A stretch of 64,000 bases of DNA, from the NCBI RefSeq assembly GCF_047824785.1, contig NZ_CP181167.1, forward strand, positions 1,612,001-1,676,000. The letters run 5' to 3'. The first letter of the stretch is position 1; each line of letters opens with the position of its first letter. The DNA is from Nitrobacter sp039808345. GTDB lineage: Bacteria; Pseudomonadota; Alphaproteobacteria; Rhizobiales; Xanthobacteraceae. Positions 62,164 through 64,000 of the stretch are shown here, in pieces. The notes below the pieces were generated by a model. The model was not told where the DNA came from. It did no database searches and was given only the letters and a program-made list of their open reading frames with translations. Both the position numbers and the translations under genes were made by a program.

Positions 62164-62682
62164 ATGAGACAGGCGGGAAGAGTCGTGCGGTTTTGGGTGA
62201 CCGTTTTTGGTGTTGTGGTCGGCCTTCAATCGGCCTGTGTTCCGGTCCAGTCTGACGAAATCCGGGGAAGCGGCGCGGCAATCGATGACAGCCGGTTCCG
62301 GCTGGCTTTCCTGATGACGGACGTGGCTGGCCTTCCTCGCGATCGATCTGTCATTCGGGTGAGCGAGGTTTCGGCGGAGGACGCCTCACCGGAAAGGAAA
62401 GAGACCTCGGCGGAGGATGCTCCACCGGAAAGTAAAGACGCCTCAGCGGAGGATGCTCCACCGGAAAGTAAAGACGCCTCAGCGGAGGATGCCTCACCGG
62501 AAAGTAAAGAAGTCCCAGCGGCAAGCGAGGAGGTCTCAACCGAAAGGGAACGGGATCACAGTGCTCGCAGTCTCCAAGAGATGCTGGCCTGGTTCCTGAA
62601 GGGAGCGGGCTTGCTGACCGCCATGGTGCTTTTCTACAAAGGACTGAAATGGTGGGTGTTACGCAATCGGCAGAGCGAGTAA
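62164..62682 (+). CDS. Membrane protein with a 12-residue tandem repeat
   Basis: 172 residues from ATG 62164. N-terminal hydrophobic segment (VVRFWVTVFGVVVGLQSA), then a soluble part, then four units of 12 residues at 69-116 (SAEDAPPESKDA and near variants), very acidic, then a C-terminal membrane helix (LLTAMVLFYKGLKWWVL). Unit length is exactly 36 bases. No family recognised. The repeat should form an extended, charged spacer between membrane segments. Repeat number may vary among strains by slippage. Confidence 0.7.
   Translation: MRQAGRVVRFWVTVFGVVVGLQSACVPVQSDEIRGSGAAIDDSRFRLAFLMTDVAGLPRDRSVIRVSEVSAEDASPERKETSAEDAPPESKDASAEDAPPESKDASAEDASPESKEVPAASEEVSTERERDHSARSLQEMLAWFLKGAGLLTAMVLFYKGLKWWVLRNRQSE
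62368..62511 (+). repeat. Four tandem 36-bp units in coding sequence
   Basis: Units begin at 62368, 62404, 62440 and 62476; each contains GCGGAGGATGC(T/C)(C/T)CACCGGAAAG or a near match. Units 2 and 3 are almost identical, while 1 and 4 vary (SP instead of PP), the pattern of slippage growth from the middle. Confidence 0.92.
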
Positions 62683-62843
62683 CATACTCGCTTTCTGTTC
62701 TTTTCACGCGACCTGCGGGCCGGGAAGGGGCCGTCTGGACCACCATTTGACGGGTTTCATCAGCCGGATCGAACCTTGTTTGCACAACCCCTTATGCAGC
62801 TTATTGCAGCCTATCGCCTGCTTGAGCCGCCAGGTCGCCGCCC

Positions 62844-63638
62844 TTGGCCTCTCCCCCAGATCTATCGTCAGAACGTCCGCCGGAACCTCCGCGTGAACCG
62901 ATCCTGACCCTGCCGGGGCCGTTGACCGCCTATATCGGCCTTCTGGCGGTTATTCATGTCCTGTGGTCGTCTGTTCCGCCCGATCTGGAATACTGGATCA
63001 TCGAGGCGTTCGGCTTCATTCCTAAGCGGTACGATCCGAGTCTTCTGGCGACGGCGTTTCCAGGAGGAAGCGGCGCCAAGGTCTGGACCTTCGTGACCTA
63101 TTCGCTGCTGCACGCCAATCTCAGTCACATCGGTTTCAATGTTTTGTGGTTGCTGCCGTTCGGCAGCGCGCTGGCGCGCCGTTTCGGCGGCGTCAGGTTT
63201 TTTCTCTTCATGGCGGTAGCCGCCGTCGCCGGCGCGGTCGCGCATCTCGTAACCCACGAGCATAGTATTGCGCCGATGATCGGTGCGTCAGGATCGGTGT
63301 CGGGCGCCATGGCCGCGGCGATCCGTTTCGCCTTCGCGCAGGGCAGTTTTCTATCCTTCGGCCGCGGGGATGCCGACGCCGCCGCGCGGGTGCCGGCGCT
63401 GCCGTTGACGCGCGCATTGCAAAATCCCCGCGTGCTCGCGTTTCTCGCAGTCTGGTTCGGCATCAACATCATCTTCGGCATGGGATCGGTCGCGATCGGC
63501 GCCGAGCCTGGCAGTGTTGCGTGGCAGGCTCACATGGGCGGCTTTATGGCAGGCCTTCTATTGTTTTCATTGTTCGATCCGGTGCCTCGTCCGGCGCGCG
63601 ACGCCGACGATGCGTCTTCCGGCGCGGATCATGTCTGA
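62844..63638 (+). CDS. Rhomboid-family intramembrane serine protease
   Basis: 264 residues from TTG 62844; no better ATG in frame is seen, so the start is uncertain. Catalytic Ser149 in IGASGSVSGAMA (GxSG) and His230 in WQAHMGGFMAGLL; the oxyanion-side Asn is in SHIGFNVLWLLPFG. Six or seven membrane helices. It cuts transmembrane substrates; none is known for this branch. The cytoplasmic N-terminus is Pro/Glu-rich (PPDLSSERPPEPPREP). Confidence 0.88.
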   Translation: MASPPDLSSERPPEPPREPILTLPGPLTAYIGLLAVIHVLWSSVPPDLEYWIIEAFGFIPKRYDPSLLATAFPGGSGAKVWTFVTYSLLHANLSHIGFNVLWLLPFGSALARRFGGVRFFLFMAVAAVAGAVAHLVTHEHSIAPMIGASGSVSGAMAAAIRFAFAQGSFLSFGRGDADAAARVPALPLTRALQNPRVLAFLAVWFGINIIFGMGSVAIGAEPGSVAWQAHMGGFMAGLLLFSLFDPVPRPARDADDASSGADHV

Positions 63639-63992
63639 CGACGGCTTGCGATGCAGGCTGATTTCATTCATCATCCACTTGGTCAGGCGAGTTTGAATCC
63701 GTTCTCGTGATGGAAACGATGCCCCTGTCGGTGCGTTTCACTCGTGACAAGGTGGACGTTTGACAAGGTGGACGTTTAGAGCATGATCCTGAAAAGTGGA
63801 AACCGGTTTTCGGACAAGATCATGCTCAAACAGAAAGATAAGCGACGAGTCTGATTCAACGCTGTTGAATCGGATTCAACGCAGTTGAAACAGACTCGAG
63901 CTGTCGCCTGAATGCTAAACGGCAAGGATCGCGCAAAGTGATCCCGCGCGATCCCTGCAAGGGAAGCGATGTCCCTCCAAGGGAGGCCGACC
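63639..63992. repeat. Gap with tandem 16-base repeat and palindromic modules
   Basis: TGACAAGGTGGACGTT occurs twice in tandem, 63745-63760 and 63761-63776. Then GAGCATGATCC...GATCATGCTC with ACCGGTT core (63780-63827) and a doubled GAGTCTGATTCAACGC module (63847-63900). No gene in the gap. Confidence 0.82.
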
Positions 63993-64000
63993 ATGACAGT
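63993..64000 (+). CDS. Start of a gene cut by the right edge
   Basis: ATGACAGT at the window end, preceded by AGGGAGG 7 bases upstream, a strong ribosome site. Only two codons are visible (Met-Thr); nothing can be said of the product. Confidence 0.45.

Noticed and set aside
62368..62511. 36-bp repeats as a CRISPR array
   Set aside because: Units abut without spacers and are in a coding frame.

Overview
The window looks like chromosomal DNA of an alphaproteobacterium of the Bradyrhizobium/Rhodopseudomonas/Nitrobacter group, with Nitrobacter-like my best guess. The evidence is high GC, an acpXL-type very-long-chain fatty acid cluster for lipid A, an F1-ATPase zeta-type inhibitor gene, an alphaproteobacterial LexA box (GAAC-N7-GAAC) before recA, cyanase, ergothioneine genes, and dense intergenic palindromes of the modular kind seen in this family. 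The genus call is inference; the class call is firm.

Layout. 0-2.4 kb: rhodanese tail, a class I aminotransferase and a polyamine-type binding protein. 2.7-7.1 kb (minus): acpXL-fabZXL-fabF2XL-fabF1XL-lpxXL, making and attaching the very-long-chain acyl group of lipid A; one ketosynthase has lost its catalytic residues. 7.2-9.4 kb: a small membrane protein and a HerA-like ATPase. 9.8-14.6 kb: an autotransporter gene broken by a frameshift and by an IS3-family element. tRNA-Gln(CUG) lies at 14.95 kb. 15.9-20.5 kb: RND efflux pump (permease and adaptor). 21.0-23.3 kb: exbB-exbD-tonB. 23.3-29.7 kb: tail-anchored protein, site-2 protease, acetyltransferase-like protein, caspase-fold protease and several tiny membrane proteins. 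30.0-32.0 kb: debris of mobile elements (a truncated second IS copy and a P63C-domain remnant). 32.1-42.5 kb: recA, the glycine riboswitch-gcvTHP operon, alaS (with a compositionally foreign central block) and icd. 42.8-44.0 kb: TrmJ fused to a DUF559 nuclease-like domain. 44.2-46.7 kb: a KAP NTPase gene broken by the third IS copy. 46.8-48.9 kb: HTH protein, cyanase and ATPase zeta inhibitor. 49.3-55.7 kb: purC-purS-purQ-(cytochrome P450)-purL-bolA. 55.8-58.7 kb: egtB-egtD (ergothioneine) and a monothiol glutaredoxin. 58.8-64.0 kb: PepSY-like protein, rpsD, murI, PAS-domain protein, a protein with a 12-residue tandem repeat, rhomboid protease, and the first codons of another gene at the edge.

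Two themes run through the window. First, core gene order (pur, bolA-grx, recA-alaS-icd) has been opened by accessory insertions, and three copies of one 1263-bp IS have broken or truncated genes. Second, short palindromic modules bounded by CTAGAGC/GCTCTAG fill most intergenic gaps in changing combinations, and at several genes a module edge carries the stop codon or the last codons. No CRISPR array, prophage, rRNA or replication origin is visible. No complete new system is evident. The best leads are the KS/dead-KS pair of the lipid A acyl cluster, the TrmJ-DUF559 fusion, the alaS mosaic and the modular palindromes.
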